In this document: one piece after another, positions 12,801 through 25,400 of the stretch
How positions within the stretch are numbered: position 1 is the stretch's first letter
How the letters are laid out: each line of letters begins with the position of its first letter
Assembly: GCA_021014325.1 (NCBI GenBank)
Contig: CM037472.1
Span: 8,494,001-8,558,000, forward strand
DNA: 64,000 nt
Source of the DNA: Plazaster borealis
Taxonomy: Eukaryota; Echinodermata; Asteroidea; Forcipulatida; Labidiasteridae
Reading direction: 5' to 3'
Position numbers and translations under genes: made by a program
The notes under the pieces: generated by a model
The model's database searches: none
Told to the model about the DNA's origin: nothing
What the model saw: only the letters and a program-made list of their open reading frames with translations

Positions 12801-15800
12801 TACAATGATTTCACCAAGCTTGGCTGTGCTTCCAAGAAGAAACTCTACTGATTTGAGCTGTCATTAAAAACAAATCTGTAAATCTTATCAATCTGTTACT
12901 GCAATTTATAATACATTACTCAATGACAGCGTAAGCTGTTACATACACAATTGTTATGGAATACATAACAACTGTGCACTTGGAAACCTCCAGAGTGCAT
13001 TGAAGATTTGTTTACATATGTTTATTAATGCAGAGATACAAAGCAATCATTAAAGGATGCAGTGGTTTTTGCTGGGGATATTTTATTTAATTCCCTAGAA
13101 TGAACTAACACTCTCCTGTGAAAATGCTGACCTGAAATTTCCTGATGGATGGGTCTGTTGCGGCCCCAGGTACAGGAGGAGTGAAGAGACTGTGCCGGGA
13201 TGTTCTCTGCAGGAGAAGACTGTAACGATCCCGGAATAAGTCTGCTTTAGCCTGGGCATCAGCGTGTATACAGGGCACCGTTTCATTCCTTTCCAAGTAC
13301 ACAAACAATTGGGAAAATTGGTCAGTGAAACATATGACAATTACCCAACCTTTTAGATTACTACATTTTTTGTCAATGGTGACCTAAGACTATTATTGAA
13401 CCATCAAAGTCTTCAGTTCGTGCTCTTTCAATGGCTGTTTGGTGTGACCCGCTAGCATGTGTAATGTGCTTGTAATCTTGGTTTCAGGCGGCCCAGTGAG
13501 TAAATGACCGGGCGGTTTGGGGGTGGTACAGTGACTATAAGGTTAATCCCAGTCAGTGAGCATTTTTGTTGTCTGTTTAATTTTGACACCAAAAATCCCC
13601 CCCCCCAAAAAAAAAAAAAAAAAAACAAAAAAAACCACATCCACAAAACCACAAATTAAATAAAATAATCGTCCGGGTGTTCTGGAAATTAATACTGTGG
13701 GTGGTAACAGGATTTTGCTTTCTTCAGAAAAGCCGAACAAAAGTGATTAAAAATCCTTGTACTTACTTGATAAATTTTTTCCTGTCTTGATTGTAGGTGA
13801 ACCTTGGAATGGAGAAAGCGTCAATGACGGCGAACGCCCTCTCATTCTCTTCCTCGTCACCCTCGTTACATTCATCCACTGCTGATTTAAGAATCTCCAT
13901 GGATACAAGTGATGATGTCACTGCGGGGAGTTTTATATTGATTGTCATTTATAAACCATAGAACTAATGTTGGCAAAATGGGCATCTGGATGTGTCACTA
14001 TCTCTCGGACATACATTATTTGACACGTCTAATACCCTTTATCATTTACAAGTAAAATCAGTCATAAGTGAGTATCAATCATCAACATCCTGATAAACTA
14101 TTTCAAAATCCATGTGAAAGCCTTGACCACATCATAATATTTGCTACCTTGTGTATTTTTTGTTAATGCAAGTTCGTTCCAAGACAAGGCTTAAAGCCAC
14201 TCTTGGTAAGGGGCTACAAGAAGAAAATATTTAAGATGAAAATAACTTAGGGGAGCTGGAGGTAGGAATTGATATTCCTCTTAAAACAGTCTAGATTGTA
14301 GGTTGGAGGGAAAACATGCACCAGGTAAAGAGTTCCCAAAGAGATGAAGCAGAAAGCCTGGTTTCACGCTCAAACACCCTGATATAGGAGGAACCAGGTC
14401 GGACACACTGGTGGCACGTTTACCATGAAAATATCTGTAGAAAAGACAGAGGCTGGCTACAGACCGATGGTGGAAAAGATGTTGTAACGTTGATCCCAAC
14501 CTTCACCAACAAGATTAACAATACGATTCTGTACTCTATCTGATACAGATAAATGACAGGTAGAAGTTCCGGCCCAAATGTGACAACAGTACTCCATTAG
14601 GGGACGTATAGTTGTCTCTATAGATAAATTGAATATGATTGTTCACTTAGAAAATGATAGCTGTGTGAACTGGTGAGTGCCCTGTGTTATATGATGGTTC
14701 AGCTCATGATGCGGGTCAGTTCATGATGCTGGTCAGCCCTCGGTGCTAGTCAGCACTTGGTGCTGGTCACTGGTCAGCCCTTAGTGCTGGTCAGCCTTCT
14801 GTGCTGGTCAGTCCTTAGTGCTGGCCAGCCCTAGTTGCTGGTCAGCACATAGTGCTGGTCACTGGTCAGCCCTTAGTGCTGGTCAGCCATCATTGCTGGT
14901 CAGCCTTCTGTGCTGGTCAGCCTTCTGTGCTGGTCAGTCCTCGGTGCTGGCCAGCCCTCGGTGCTAGTCAGCACTTGCAGCTGGTCACTGGTCAGCCCTT
15001 AGTGCTGGTCAGCCATCATTGCTGGTCAGCCTTCTGTGCTGGTCAGTCCTCGGTGCTGGCCAGCCCTCATTGCTGGTCAGCACATGGTGCTGGTTACTTG
15101 TAAGCCCTCAGTGCTGGTCATAACGTCCATCGATATATCGATATTACTCAAATACTCGATACTATTTTGACACCGATATCGCCGATGTCACTTTTTTAAT
15201 CATATCGAAAATATCAAAATTTTTGATGTATCTAAAATGTTGATGTTCCTAAATGATATCGAAAACACCGAGAGAGTGTCAGTTTATCCAGAAAATCTCA
15301 GTGTTTTAGTATTAGAAAAGCTGCCGTAGCTTACAACATTTGAGTAGGAGACCAACTGCGCGTTCTCTGTGTTTCACCCCCAGCCAGCCCTTGGTGCTGT
15401 TCAGCACTTGGTGCTGGTCAGCCCTTAGTGCTGGTCAGCACATGGTCCTAATTGCTTGTCAACCCTTGGTGCTGGTTGCTTGTCAGCCCTCGGTGCTGGT
15501 CAAGGGAAAAACATAAGGAATGAAAGTTTGCTCTCAGACTCTGTAGTGCAATACTTACAGGGTTGTTTCTGGACTGTCTCAAGAATCCTTTCCAGGCATT
15601 CCTCCCTCTCCTGTACATCGTTAACTGACACCAAAGCCTCCACTAAATACTTCATAGCATCACTGAAAAATACATATATTTGTTTAGATCGCAACTTAAT
15701 GTTTTCCACACCCTAGCCCTGGTAGGGCACTGACGTCCTGGGTATAAAGATTCTCTACAATGCGAACAAACTTTTAACTAATATTTTTTTCATATTTTTA

Positions 15801-17930
15801 CCTAAATTGAGATTCTGAAATTCCATTAATATATTCTTCATGTCCATAACTACACTTTTGATGGGTCCAAAAATAACAAATATATCCATGGATGACATTA
15901 TTTCCGTAAATAAATCGCAGATCCACAATAGATCTTTTAAACATCATTCACCGATTTACATGTGTGAAATGCGTAAACTCCATCGACTTCCGGGTAATTT
16001 CATCAAGTGTGCGAACGAGTGTATTTCAAAAGTTCCCATAGAGACGTCAATTTCCATTTTATTTTCAAAAATAATGTCTCTTAAGGATAAAATTTACAAT
16101 TCTGACCCCAACAGGCATGGAGTTCATGACACAAGAGATATGTGAACGAAGTTTCAGGTTCCTCCATCAGGTATAAATATGAAAATATTTTGTTTTACAT
16201 TTTTCCGCAATGGTACGGGACCTCTATACCCTGGACTCCGTCGCGTTGTATGCAACGGAAGAGTCCAACCTGGGCTATCCACACCCTAGCTAAGTTTGTA
16301 AAATCAGGCAATAGTACTAGATAAGATAGTTCCTATGTAAATAGTAATAATTGCCATCTAATACCACTTCTTACACAACTTGGGTTTTGGCTTTGAGCTG
16401 CCTCAAGTGTTCTTATTTCCTACTCAGCCAACATATGGCCAAGTGGTTTACAATCCAAACATAACAATACTACATGTAGGGTTGTCAGTTTCACTCACCG
16501 CGACTGAAGACAGTCCACACACACGGACCGTCTGTGCGCCGAAAATCTATCCAATGTTTATTCCCAAAATTGTACGACTTTTATATGTCAGAAACTGCAA
16601 GTAATACCTTCATTAGAAACCACTGACTTTCATCTATCAAATAATGCACATAAAATAGCAATCGGGTGGATGTACGACAGTTTACACTTCTTGTGAATGA
16701 AGCCCTTTTGCTCCGCCCAACTTTTCCCGAGAGTAACCGATCCACGCGTTCAGCCCAAGATTTATCCCGAAAACATCGCGGATCGTCAACTCGGCAGCTT
16801 TTCGGGGGCCGAGTATAAAGTGATTGGCAGTTAAACGGGTTTCCTTTTGTGTCCGAAGGGTTTCACTACACGTCTGTGTTTACTCGATCTCGATAGGTAA
16901 TTTAGAACGAAAGTTACAAAAAAAGTAAAAATAAACTTGATTTTTTGAAGTGCAATCCTCAAAAATCAAGGTAGGAGTTATCATTTATGTAAAGTGTACT
17001 TGTCTTTTCTAGTATTCCTGTTATTTTTAAGTCTCTATTGTGCGTAGTTTTGCCCCGAAAGTGAATTTTGTAAAGCTATTCACGACTTTTTTTGACAGAA
17101 GATTACAGCATTGTGCAATGTGTGTGCCGTGTGTGCGTGCTGTCGCGCGAGGTCAATTTGGGGCCACACTCCACTATTAACTTGTACATTATATCTGTCT
17201 TCACAGTATTGACCTCATTTTGACACAAACAATTCCGTAATTCAAAAAGTATATGATCTATTGAGTTTATTTAAAAAGCATTTTCATTCTGTTTGCATTT
17301 CCTTTAATTTGACACCAACATCAGCCCTGTAGTCCTTAAACAAAATTTTCACCTGAAAACCCTACTACATGCATGGAATTTGATAAAAATCCTGGGTAAC
17401 GCATGTGACAAATTCAATAATAATAAAAAAATATTAATAAAAAATATATAGTTTGAGTTCAAAAAAGGATATATTATCATCATTATCAACATTACACAGT
17501 GGACTGGCATGACTGGCCTCAGAATATGGGGTAAAACGTGATACGGCAACTGTGTCGGTCGCGGGGGGTGGGGGTGGGGGACCATGCCCCATGGGCCCTG
17601 GCCTGGGCATGCTGGGGGCACTTTGTTGTTAATGTTCGGTGCCAGATTGTTTTAAAATCAGTACTGCTGGGGCGACTTTAGCGTTGGCGAGCTGGTCTTC
17701 CCAGCATTAACGTTTTAAAATGACACATCTGAATCCACAACAAGTAATCTAACTTTCCTTTTTTGTCACGTTTGTTGTCTATCGTGTAAACATGGTAGGC
17801 CTACGGTAAATGAAAAACCAAAATCATCACATCCCCCTGCTGGCTGTCTCTACGACTACACTCACCTTCTCAACGAAAGACCATTCATCTTGAAAGCTGA
17901 GTTAACATTGGATTTAATTTTGGCTGCCAT
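3875..17930 (-). CDS. POLE2: DNA polymerase epsilon subunit 2 (B subunit)
   Basis: This is the non-catalytic B subunit of the replicative polymerase epsilon, nuclear, needed for assembly of the leading-strand polymerase. Fourteen exons: 17866-17930, 15559-15662, 13767-13920, 13132-13288, 12774-12857, 11952-12008, 10768-10889, 9864-10126, 8144-8258, 7292-7369, 6521-6629, 5302-5478, 4425-4492, 3875-3893. Their lengths sum to 1572 nt, and every junction keeps frame, giving 523 residues (human is about 527). Family hallmarks are visible: the N-terminal SAFK helix region, FTPPV, FVLAEGW, NAFGFPP, NFFGGP, a calcineurin-like core with [15 protein letters not shown] and [11 protein letters not shown], and the C-terminal [15 protein letters not shown]. 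The start ATG begins a peptide that aligns with the usual N-terminus. Introns use GT-AG except intron 6, which is AT-AC. I see no disabling change. Confidence 0.96.
3930..4288. mobile_element. TTAA-flanked MITE, family A copy 1
   Basis: TTAA ends enclose inverted termini AGGAACGTTACAGAA and the complement of TTCTGTAATGTTCCT. It occupies most of the last POLE2 intron. A full-length copy in opposite orientation lies at 19,481-19,855, which shows that the family is mobile. Confidence 0.8.
5534..5790. mobile_element. MITE in POLE2 intron 12
   Basis: About 35-bp imperfect inverted ends share CCATAGA followed by TATAATAGAACTRGAGGG. A diverged internal piece of the same family occurs near 14,650 (GTGTGAACTGGTGMGTGCC). 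There is no ORF. Confidence 0.65.
7495..7741. mobile_element. MITE in POLE2 intron 9
   Basis: The ends are inverted copies of AATTAATAGCACTCC and GGAGTGCTATTAATT. There is no coding capacity. Confidence 0.65.
8690..8745 (-). ncRNA. Hammerhead-like fold of a Penelope-type element (tentative)
   Basis: On the minus strand the segment reads CTGAAGA, then a stem of six or seven pairs closing an AGTATA loop (GAGCAG with CTGTTC), then GAAAC. CUGANGA and GAAA flanking a stem are the hammerhead core. Penelope-like retroelements are known to carry such ribozymes. A second small hairpin (GGTTC/GAACC) follows. I could not place stem III or a cleavage site with confidence. It could equally be an unrelated repeat terminus. 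Confidence 0.3.
9090..9410. repeat. G-run-rich repeat in POLE2 intron 8
   Basis: Runs of 7 to 13 G on the plus strand near 9100, 9154, 9174 and 9252 are mixed with inverted bits such as GGGGCCAGTGGCCCC. The segment could form G-quadruplexes. It looks like a degenerate transposon tail, but the family is not recognised. Confidence 0.45.
10890..11951 (-). other. U12-type AT-AC intron of POLE2
   Basis: Exon 6 ends in GCG and the intron opens with ATATCCTTT, the exact U12-type 5' splice site. The 3' end shows TTCCTTGAC (U12 branch-site consensus TTCCTTRAC) 12 nt before a terminal AC. Only this splice gives the conserved DLS-x-A-Q-F-H junction in frame. No GT-AG alternative restores the frame. A MITE (11,107-11,298) sits inside. 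Confidence 0.9.
11107..11298. mobile_element. MITE with GGGCCCAATTT ends
   Basis: Terminal inverted repeats GGGCCCAATTTCATAGAG and the complement of CTCTATAAAATTGGGCCC continue into TTGCTTAAGCA and TGCTTAAGCAG. It lies within the U12 intron, between the splice signals. Confidence 0.8.
14700..15120. repeat. Minisatellite, left block
   Basis: About 18-bp units of the type GTGCTGGTCAGCCCTTA are repeated in tandem in POLE2 intron 2. Larger higher-order repeats are visible, such as the near-identical stretches around 14,860 and 14,985. Confidence 0.85.
15121..15380. other. Unrelated insertion splitting the minisatellite
   Basis: A segment rich in TATCGATA and GATATCG separates two blocks of the same minisatellite. 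I did not find clean terminal repeats or a target duplication, so its type is open. Confidence 0.4.
15381..15505. repeat. Minisatellite, right block
   Basis: Same CTTGGTGCTGGTCAGC-type units as the left block. It ends about 50 bp from POLE2 exon 2. Confidence 0.75.
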
Positions 17931-18025
17931 TATTGTGATCTGCCTGCTTAAATTTTGTTTACGAAAGTAGGAAAGTTTTTAAGTTGAACAACTGCTTGTC
18001 GTCCGCAGTGTTTTATGTGCTTACG

Positions 18026-18035
18026 TTTTCCCGCG
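18026..18035 (+). promoter_or_regulatory. E2F-like site upstream of POLE2
   Basis: TTTTCCCGCG matches the E2F consensus TTTSSCGC about 100 bp upstream of the POLE2 start codon. Replication genes are classic E2F targets, so S-phase control is likely. A weaker GCGAAAA motif follows at about 18,050. Confidence 0.6.
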
Positions 18036-19480
18036 GTTGCATAAAATGAGCGAAAATTAGCGCCACCAAGCGATATCATTGACGATTCATATCCCTGTCT
18101 TCTTCGAACGAATTGAAGTTAAATGGAAGTTGGCAACCAGACTACTGCGTACAGCTAATCCGCATTGAACGCAATGAGGTAAGGAGGCCCGGCAAGGACA
18201 AACCGTTAATTATTGAAAAAAATCTTCCTTTTAAAAATATATTTATTTGTACAATAATTTCCCTTTTTGAATCAAAAAGGCAGATTTCGTCTTTTTAAGA
18301 ACACTACGCTCAAAAGAAAGCTATAGTCCACGATCCGAAAGATTCTCCTTTTGGACCTCGAAGAGCTTGATTGCTGGCATCCATTAGGGCCTAAGGCCTA
18401 AGGCCCCACCTCATAATTACACCACTAGGGCCTACCACTACCACCCCCACCCCCTTAACCCTGCGTGACACCATAAAAAAAAATCACATACTTACGCTAT
18501 CAGGCACTTTTTAAGTGCCCGTTTTAAATTTTGCGTGTAATACATGTTTTATGAGAACACAATCACTTTTAAATCCCCCAAACTATTAGTTAAAGACCCT
18601 TGTAACTAAATAAAACAAATTCAAGCAAAATTTCCTTTGAGATCAGCCCACATGAGTCTCTAAACCATTTGTTTCAATGAAACCCTCGTTTTTGCTGAGT
18701 CAGCAAAAACATAATAATTTCGTACATTTCTTACATTTCCCAAGGGAATACCGGGAGAACTGGTCATTGGTGGAATTTTTTTGGTGTGAAAACAACCCCG
18801 ATGGTAAAAAGACAATTGGCATGCTATTTGGCTAGGTGTAGTTGAGGAACCTGAAAATATTTAGATTTAAAAAAAAGAAAAAATGGCTGAGTAATGACTT
18901 TTTAATTAAAAACAGACACTTAAAAGTACCTGATGGCACTCCGACAAACCGAAACAAACAAGCAATCAACAAACATGTGGTGCTTTATTTCTTTTTGTAT
19001 GATTTAATTTCCGAATACTTCTCTGTGTAGCACAAGTGATGAGAAACAAAAACACACAACAAACAAGTTCAAAACATAAAATATAGCAGGTAACTTACAG
19101 GCCTACTAATAAAAGTCTGAGTAGGCCTATTATCTATTGACGTAATGTTATAAGCAAAAACAAATGGCAGGATTATATTGTTCAGCTAAAATTGAATTCT
19201 TAAACCAAGCCGAAAGGGGCGTTCCAATCGAGTTAGGCCTAGGCCCTATCTGAAGCCCTTTCAAACTGCGTTATACACACATCTATATGCCGAATACACT
19301 GTTTAATGTTTATGTTACGAAAAAAAAGACTATTTTAACAAGCATGTACAAGTGCATACCGTAGATCATCTGGTTCCGATGCTTGAAATCGCTTGTTTGA
19401 AAAACCAAAAAACCCAAAACAACAACAACAGCAACCTTAAAACAGACAAAATAAACAAACAAACAATTTTCCATGTAAAC

Positions 19481-19855
19481 TTAAAGGAACATTACAGAAT
19501 TAGTTTTTGCTAACAAAAAAGTTGCTGGCAGTGTAAGCACTTTATATAATCCACCATATACATAAACTGACAAACCTGTAGAAGTTTGAGATCGATCGGC
19601 CATCTGGGTCACGAGAAAATAGTGAAAAACCGATTACACATTTGCATGTGTTATACAATGCATGAATAAAACGCTCATGAGCGATAAACTCCAATCGGAA
19701 ATTAGTTTTATTTATTTCTCATCAAATATGGCATTTCAGACAGAAATATCTCTAGGGATGTTTTCTACTATCATCATCATTAGACCGTGTAAGTTTTATG
19801 TCAATCTGTGATCCTAAAGAAAATTTTAATTACCAGTTCTGTAACGTTCCTTTAA
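19481..19855. mobile_element. TTAA-flanked MITE, family A copy 2
   Basis: Full-length copy, inverted relative to 3930-4288, with TTAA at both ends. The two differ by scattered substitutions and small indels, so the insertions are not very recent. Confidence 0.8.
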
Positions 19856-20221
19856 TGTTTCTTAAACAGAGAAAACAGAACCTGGACTTTTTCCTGCAGG
19901 CACGTACACATTTCATTTGAACAAATCAGAATTATACGAGACAAATGTAAAATTCTACTAGGCCTATGATTATTGCCTGCTATGAGAAATGCCGCTGGTG
20001 CACCAAATCACACCCCTTTTCAATTTAGCTGGCATTGTCGAATAATAAGGCTGCGGGCAAGCATCTAATGTGCATTATAGAATTTTGTGTCTTTAACAAA
20101 TCGCTGGACAAAAACAATGGACGGATTATAAACTTAGAAGCAATATACAGGCAAAACTTGAACCAAATAGCAAAGTTCAAGTTAACTTATTTGCCAATAA
20201 TTGTCAATCAACGCTAAATAT

Positions 20222-20495
20222 TGTTTATTTATTTATTTATATTTTGTTCTGATGATAAACCAAGGGATCCACAAAAACGACTGGCACTGTAGCCCGTAGC
20301 CCGAAGATATATCCTGTGTCCAGAGCAGACGATGAAAAAATAAGTGGGAGGGAAAACCCCAAAGATGGAAAACCCACACGCAATCAGGTATTGAAAATCC
20401 AATTTGCAAGGCTCTGGTCCGAGGTAAAAATCGAACCAGGTACAGAGGTGAAAAGAAGGGAATGAATCCACTCGGCCAACATGATACAGGCTCAC
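20222..20495 (-). mobile_element. tRNA-derived SINE, family 1
   Basis: On the minus strand a pol III A box (TGGCCGAGTGG, 20,468-20,478) is followed by a B-box-like GGTTCGATTTT (20,427-20,437). The body then runs to a TTTATTTATTTA microsatellite tail at 20,222. The head resembles a Leu/Ser-type tRNA. A diverged copy occurs at 60,630. Confidence 0.7.
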
Positions 20496-21157
20496 ATTGG
20501 TTTATCATCCCTGCGTTATACACTAATTTGTTAATAGACAACTTCAAGTACCCATTCGACTTTAGTTTCATAGAATAGTTAACTGCCACCACATGAGAAG
20601 CAAGTCACAGTTATGGATATACTTACATTTTTACTGATAGCTTAAGCCTAGAAAGAAAGAATGTTCAACATAATGTTTTATAGTGTGCTAAAGGCATCTT
20701 AAAACCCTGCGATGCCCCACCCCTGTCAGATTTACACGAATGTCATTCGGTACTGCAGCCAGTAGACCGTCGGGAAACGTGTATTTATAACTCCTTTGTA
20801 ATGTTGTTTTCATACTTTTTTTCAAAGCTAATAACCTTTCCAGATGTTGTAGAGACAGTTTGAATTTGTTTCAAAACAAATATTAATTTTTATTTTGTGT
20901 GTGTCAATTAGTATGTGTTTTCAATGTAAAACCGCAGTATTGTTGTGTGCACAAGTCTATGTAGAAAGTGTTTTCTAACTGGAGATTCCGAGCCCATGAG
21001 TCACACTGCCTATAGAGGGTCATAGACTATGTCAATCGGGTCTGTCTGAGGAGAGAACTTAGAGGGTTTCAACTATTTTTGCTAAAAAACTTAATGAGTA
21101 ATTAACTAAAATGTGTTTCGGTCTACTGGCTGCAGACCGGTAGGCCATCGGAGGGAG

Positions 21158-21532
21158 ACACTGAACACGTTTTGTAATTGTCAAAGACCAGTAGTGTTCT
21201 CACTTGGTGTATCCCAACATATGCATAAAATAACAAGCCTGTGAAAATTTAGGCTCAATTGGTCATCGAAGTTGCAAGAAAATGATGAAAGAAAAAAAAC
21301 CTTGTTGTACAAATTTGTGTGCTTTCAGCTAGGAATTAAAAACTTCTTGCAAGAAGTTTTTATTATTTTAGAGAGAAATTCCCTCTTTCTCAAAAACTAC
21401 GTTACTTCAGAGGGAGTCGTTTCCTACAATGTTTTATACTATCAACAGCTCTCCGTTGCTTGTTACCAAGTAAGTTTTTATGCTAATAATTATTTGTTTT
21501 GAGTCATTACCAAACGTGTACGATACCTTTAA
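21158..21532. mobile_element. TTAA-flanked MITE, family B, degenerate left end
   Basis: The right end ACCAAACGTGTACGATACCT is followed by TTAA. The left terminus is recognisable but decayed. It is inverted relative to the complete copy at 37,168-37,543. Confidence 0.7.
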
Positions 21533-21714
21533 GTGCAAATTGTTAAGTACATCAAATACTGTTAGTTTGCTGTTAACACACAAAATTATGGTTTTTTTTA
21601 TTGGACGTACACGCGAATGAAGTTAATCACCATTTGAACAGCTTTACTGTATACGACATTCACAAATCATGTCCAGTCCAAAATGCGTGAACTTGAAATA
21701 AAAGTTCTTAATTT

Positions 21715-21920
21715 ATGACAAAACGCTCAAAAACTCCCGGGCTCAGGACTCAAAACTCAGCGGCCTGACCCAGAAATGGGTCAGGTTGACCCAAAAAGTG
21801 GTAAACAATTGGATTTTAACTTGGATTCTGGGTCAGTTTGACACAGATTCCGGGTCATACTTACCCGAAATTCTCAGGGGCCCTGAGACCTGGAACCGGT
21901 TCAATGACCCCCGAGTATTT
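21715..21920. repeat. GGGTCA/TGACCC-rich element, copy 1
   Basis: Repeated GGGTCA and TGACCC hexamers with GATTCYGGGTCA spacers. It belongs to the same family as copies at 23,461, 61,121 and 62,996. Confidence 0.65.
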
Positions 21921-22125
21921 TTTCAGTATAATGTTACTTTATCAGGTTCATCTTCTGTCTCCGAGGTGTTGGGGCACCACTGATTATTTTAAGGCTGAGA
22001 TGGTTGCTTTGATTACGAAAATAAAATGTTCCCACTTCCGTTTCCGATGGCAGTTTTTTTAATCGGAACGCCGGAACTATTGAGGATCTGAACCGATGGT
22101 CTTCTTGAGCATCATGCATTGCCAT

Positions 22126-22476
22126 GGACACGTTGCCTTCGGATTGGGCGCGTTGGGCTAATAAAAGCGTTTTTTATGAAATGAATGGAAAGATGTTTTA
22201 AAAGTATAATATAATGATCCATAAACAAAGATACCTCGAAATTGTATGGTTTTCCTTTTACTTCGTGAACTAACACGGTCCGCTATTTTGTAGAACAGAA
22301 ATGTTGACTCCACAAAAGCGGACTGTTAGTTCACGAAATAAAAGGAAAACTACACAACTTCGAGGGATATTTGTGTGAATCATTATCTTCTACTTTTAAA
22401 ACATCTTTCTAACCATAATCATTTCATAACAAACTTTTGTATAGCCCAAAGCGCCCAATCCGAAGGCAACGTGTCC
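22126..22476. mobile_element. Foldback element
   Basis: Almost the whole element is one inverted repeat. The arms begin GGACACGTTGCCTTCGG and include blocks such as GTTAGTTCACGAA and AAAACATCTTTC. It ends 14 bp before the patatin A stop codon and so probably lies in its 3' UTR. Confidence 0.8.
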
Positions 22477-22490
22477 CTTTAAACATAGTA

Positions 22491-25400
22491 CTAATCCGAA
22501 TCGGTCCAATGCGAGGATGTGTGAGACCCACTGGCTTCTCCACTGGTGCGTCGGGTAATCTCCTTGTGCTCCCGCAGGAAGCAGAGTGCAGCTTGTTTTC
22601 CACGCTTTGAAACAAAGAGAAACAGCAATTCATAAAATACACATAGCTGTATCATTCACCAGACTGTCACTTCAACATAAAAGGTTGTTTTCTTTGGGGG
22701 GTTTTCACGTTCAGAAAAAGGTAATGTTAATTCCACAAAATAATTAGTCTATGCAGTTCATGATCCTGTTGGTAAGTCTGACATTGGAGCCGGAAGTGCA
22801 ATGTAAACGAATATTAATGAACATAGGGCCTATGTATACCATTCATTAATACTGCACTTCCGGCTCCAAAAACATCATCAGGATAGACACAACTTATTAA
22901 TTACTTTTCAAACTTCGCCATTTTGGAACTAAACTGAACGTGGTTGCAGTTTGGGTAGGAATATCATGTTTCTGGGTCTCAATAAACGCGCCTCAGAATA
23001 GCTTCATCTTGAATTCCTATATGCCTCACCTTTATGAGAAAATCTTTATCATCCGGTTCCATGCTCCAGTCAAAAGTCCCCAAATATCCCGTATTGATGC
23101 CAATGGTTCGAGAGCAATCAGAACTCTAAATAAAACGAAAATTAACAATGTATCAATACAAACCTTGATTGTTTACACTGTAAACAAAAAGTAATAATAA
23201 AGATGATGACATTTTGTTAAAATACAACACGGGTGACGTGTATTTTGTTTTGTCAGGGGTAGTTCTAGGCCTATTTCACGTCATAGTTTTCTTTTTTGTC
23301 TTCAAATGCTATTTTCTCAACTTTAGGCCTGTTGGTATTTCAGATGAAACCTCTGGATGATTGGTACGAATTTTTGAGTTAGCTTTCAGATTGAAACTGT
23401 GTAGTCAATTCTTTGCTGATATAAATTCCAATCCTCTATTACTTTGTCCATAATGTAATCACTCTAAAAACTCCAGGGTCAGAATTGACCCGGTTCTGGG
23501 ACTCAGGGGCCTCACCCGGGTTTTTCTTCTGGGTCAGGCTGACCCAGAAAGTAGTTTAACAATGGGATTTTAAATCGGATTCTGCGTCAGTTTGACCCAT
23601 TTCCGGGTAAGTTTGACACAGATTCCGGGTAAGTTTGACCCAGATTCCGGGTCAGTTTGACCCAGATTCCGGGTCTTCTGACCCCCAAATGGGTCGGGTC
23701 CCAGGGGACCCGGATCTGGGTAAATTCTGACCCGTTTTTATAGAGTTTATGATAACCTTTGCAGTGACTCGTTGGGCGTGAAGCATCACTGTCTTCAATA
23801 GAGCAGTGACAAACTCTTTGATATCGCCGACGTTACAGTTCTCATAGCCCCGCCTTGTCTGAGCTAAGTCCACTCCTTGTTGCTCTGCAAATGTCTCAAT
23901 CTCGTTGTGTTCGATCTGTATAAGAATTAACGAATCGAGCTTAATAGAGCTGTTTATATACTAATAAGTAAAACAGATGTCTTGGTAATTTTTGTTTAGC
24001 TATATAAGGGAACCAGCCACTTTAAAGCCTATGGTAATTTGGTTGTTAACCTGCTGCTGATACGAAATAATATTGCCTTTATGATCAGTTCTTTCGAATT
24101 TAAGCTTTTTGTCTTACCCTGGACCCTTTTCTGAAAAACAGATACCTCATAAAGGCCCTACTTATTTTTTTAATTCCAGTTTAGAGTTCCTTCTATTACA
24201 TATTTTCTCCGGGCCTACTTATGGAGACTAAGATCTACAAAGGAAGCATCGTCGTTAAAACGTACTTTATTATTTTGTTGGGTGTCAATTCTGTTGAAAA
24301 TCGCGTTTACAATATTCTTGCTTCGAACGGTTCCAAAGAGCAACTTGATGTCTTCCTGAGTCAGTCCATTTTCAATCTAAAGACAACAAAAACAAACAAT
24401 AATTTTGAAGTTTAAAAAAGAGAGAATTCTACATAATACTCTGTCTACACGCCCAACAGGCCCAATTTATTCTCAGGCACCGGCTTAGAGGTTTGATAAA
24501 ATACTTTTTTCGTATTTACCCTGCTTGCCCAAATGGCTCTGAACTCCTGTTTTGAGACGATTCCATTCCTGTCTAAATCAGCACGGTCCAATACGGTAAA
24601 GAGTCTATCCAAAGCAGCAGTCATTTTCTCCACCTCTGTGGTTTCCGCCTGCTGTACGGGTCTTGTTCTGTAAAGTACCGGTAAACATTTTGTAGTGTGT
24701 AGCCTGTGATGCTACAGGTCGTCGCTTATTTAAATTCAGGAATATTTTACTCAGCAATGAGACGCACCAAAATTAACTGTTAAACTTTTATTTTATTGAT
24801 CTTGATCTGCAGGTAAAATTACTTTATAATTACTGTTATTGACGAATAAACTTTAATTTGATGATTGAGTTCTGATTGTATCCAGATGACTAATTAGTGT
24901 TGACGGTTGACTATTGAAGTAGAGGTGGCAATTAATTTACTGGATGGCGGTAGTAGGTGGTGTTTGGTGACTACAGTGTAGTTGGTGAAGGTGGTGAAGG
25001 TGGTGAAGGTGGTTCAACTAAAATACATAAAGAGAGAATAACAGGTTGCATATTAAATACATGAACCAAGGTCACATTTTGACTTAAACTTCTAGATCAT
25101 TATGAATTAACTCCTAAACTTGTGAACCTGTCAATTTACTGCAAATATCTAATGAATCTTCATACAAGAAACCAATTATTGTAAACTACATAAACTACAT
25201 AATCAATGGCATCAATAACGCATGAACGTATAATACTAATAGTAATACAGAGCAATGGGCCTACATGTCATGTACATGCATGTACACACGTGTAATTTCC
25301 ACTCAACAAAAAACCTTAATTTTGTATAACAAAAACACTTCCAAATTACTCAATATCGACAATAACAATGGTAAATAAAATGAGAACACTCACTTTGCTG

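Larger units (their letters stand above)
17931..22125. other. Intergenic region upstream of POLE2
   Basis: The first 200 bp are the likely POLE2 promoter. The remainder holds MITEs (19,481 and 21,158), a SINE (20,222) and a GGGTCA-rich repeat (21,715). A splice-donor-like AATGAG/GTAAGG on the plus strand at about 18,180 hints at a non-coding divergent transcript, but no plus-strand coding exon is supported. Confidence 0.5.

Noticed and set aside
14852..15103. Open frame with [15 protein letters not shown] repeats
   Set aside because: It is produced by the 18-bp minisatellite, whose unit length is a multiple of three. It lies in a POLE2 intron.
18113..18298. Plus-strand gene divergent from POLE2
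   Set aside because: The short frame has no recognisable protein and the next ATG meets a stop quickly. Only a donor-like site supports it, so at most it may be a non-coding first exon.
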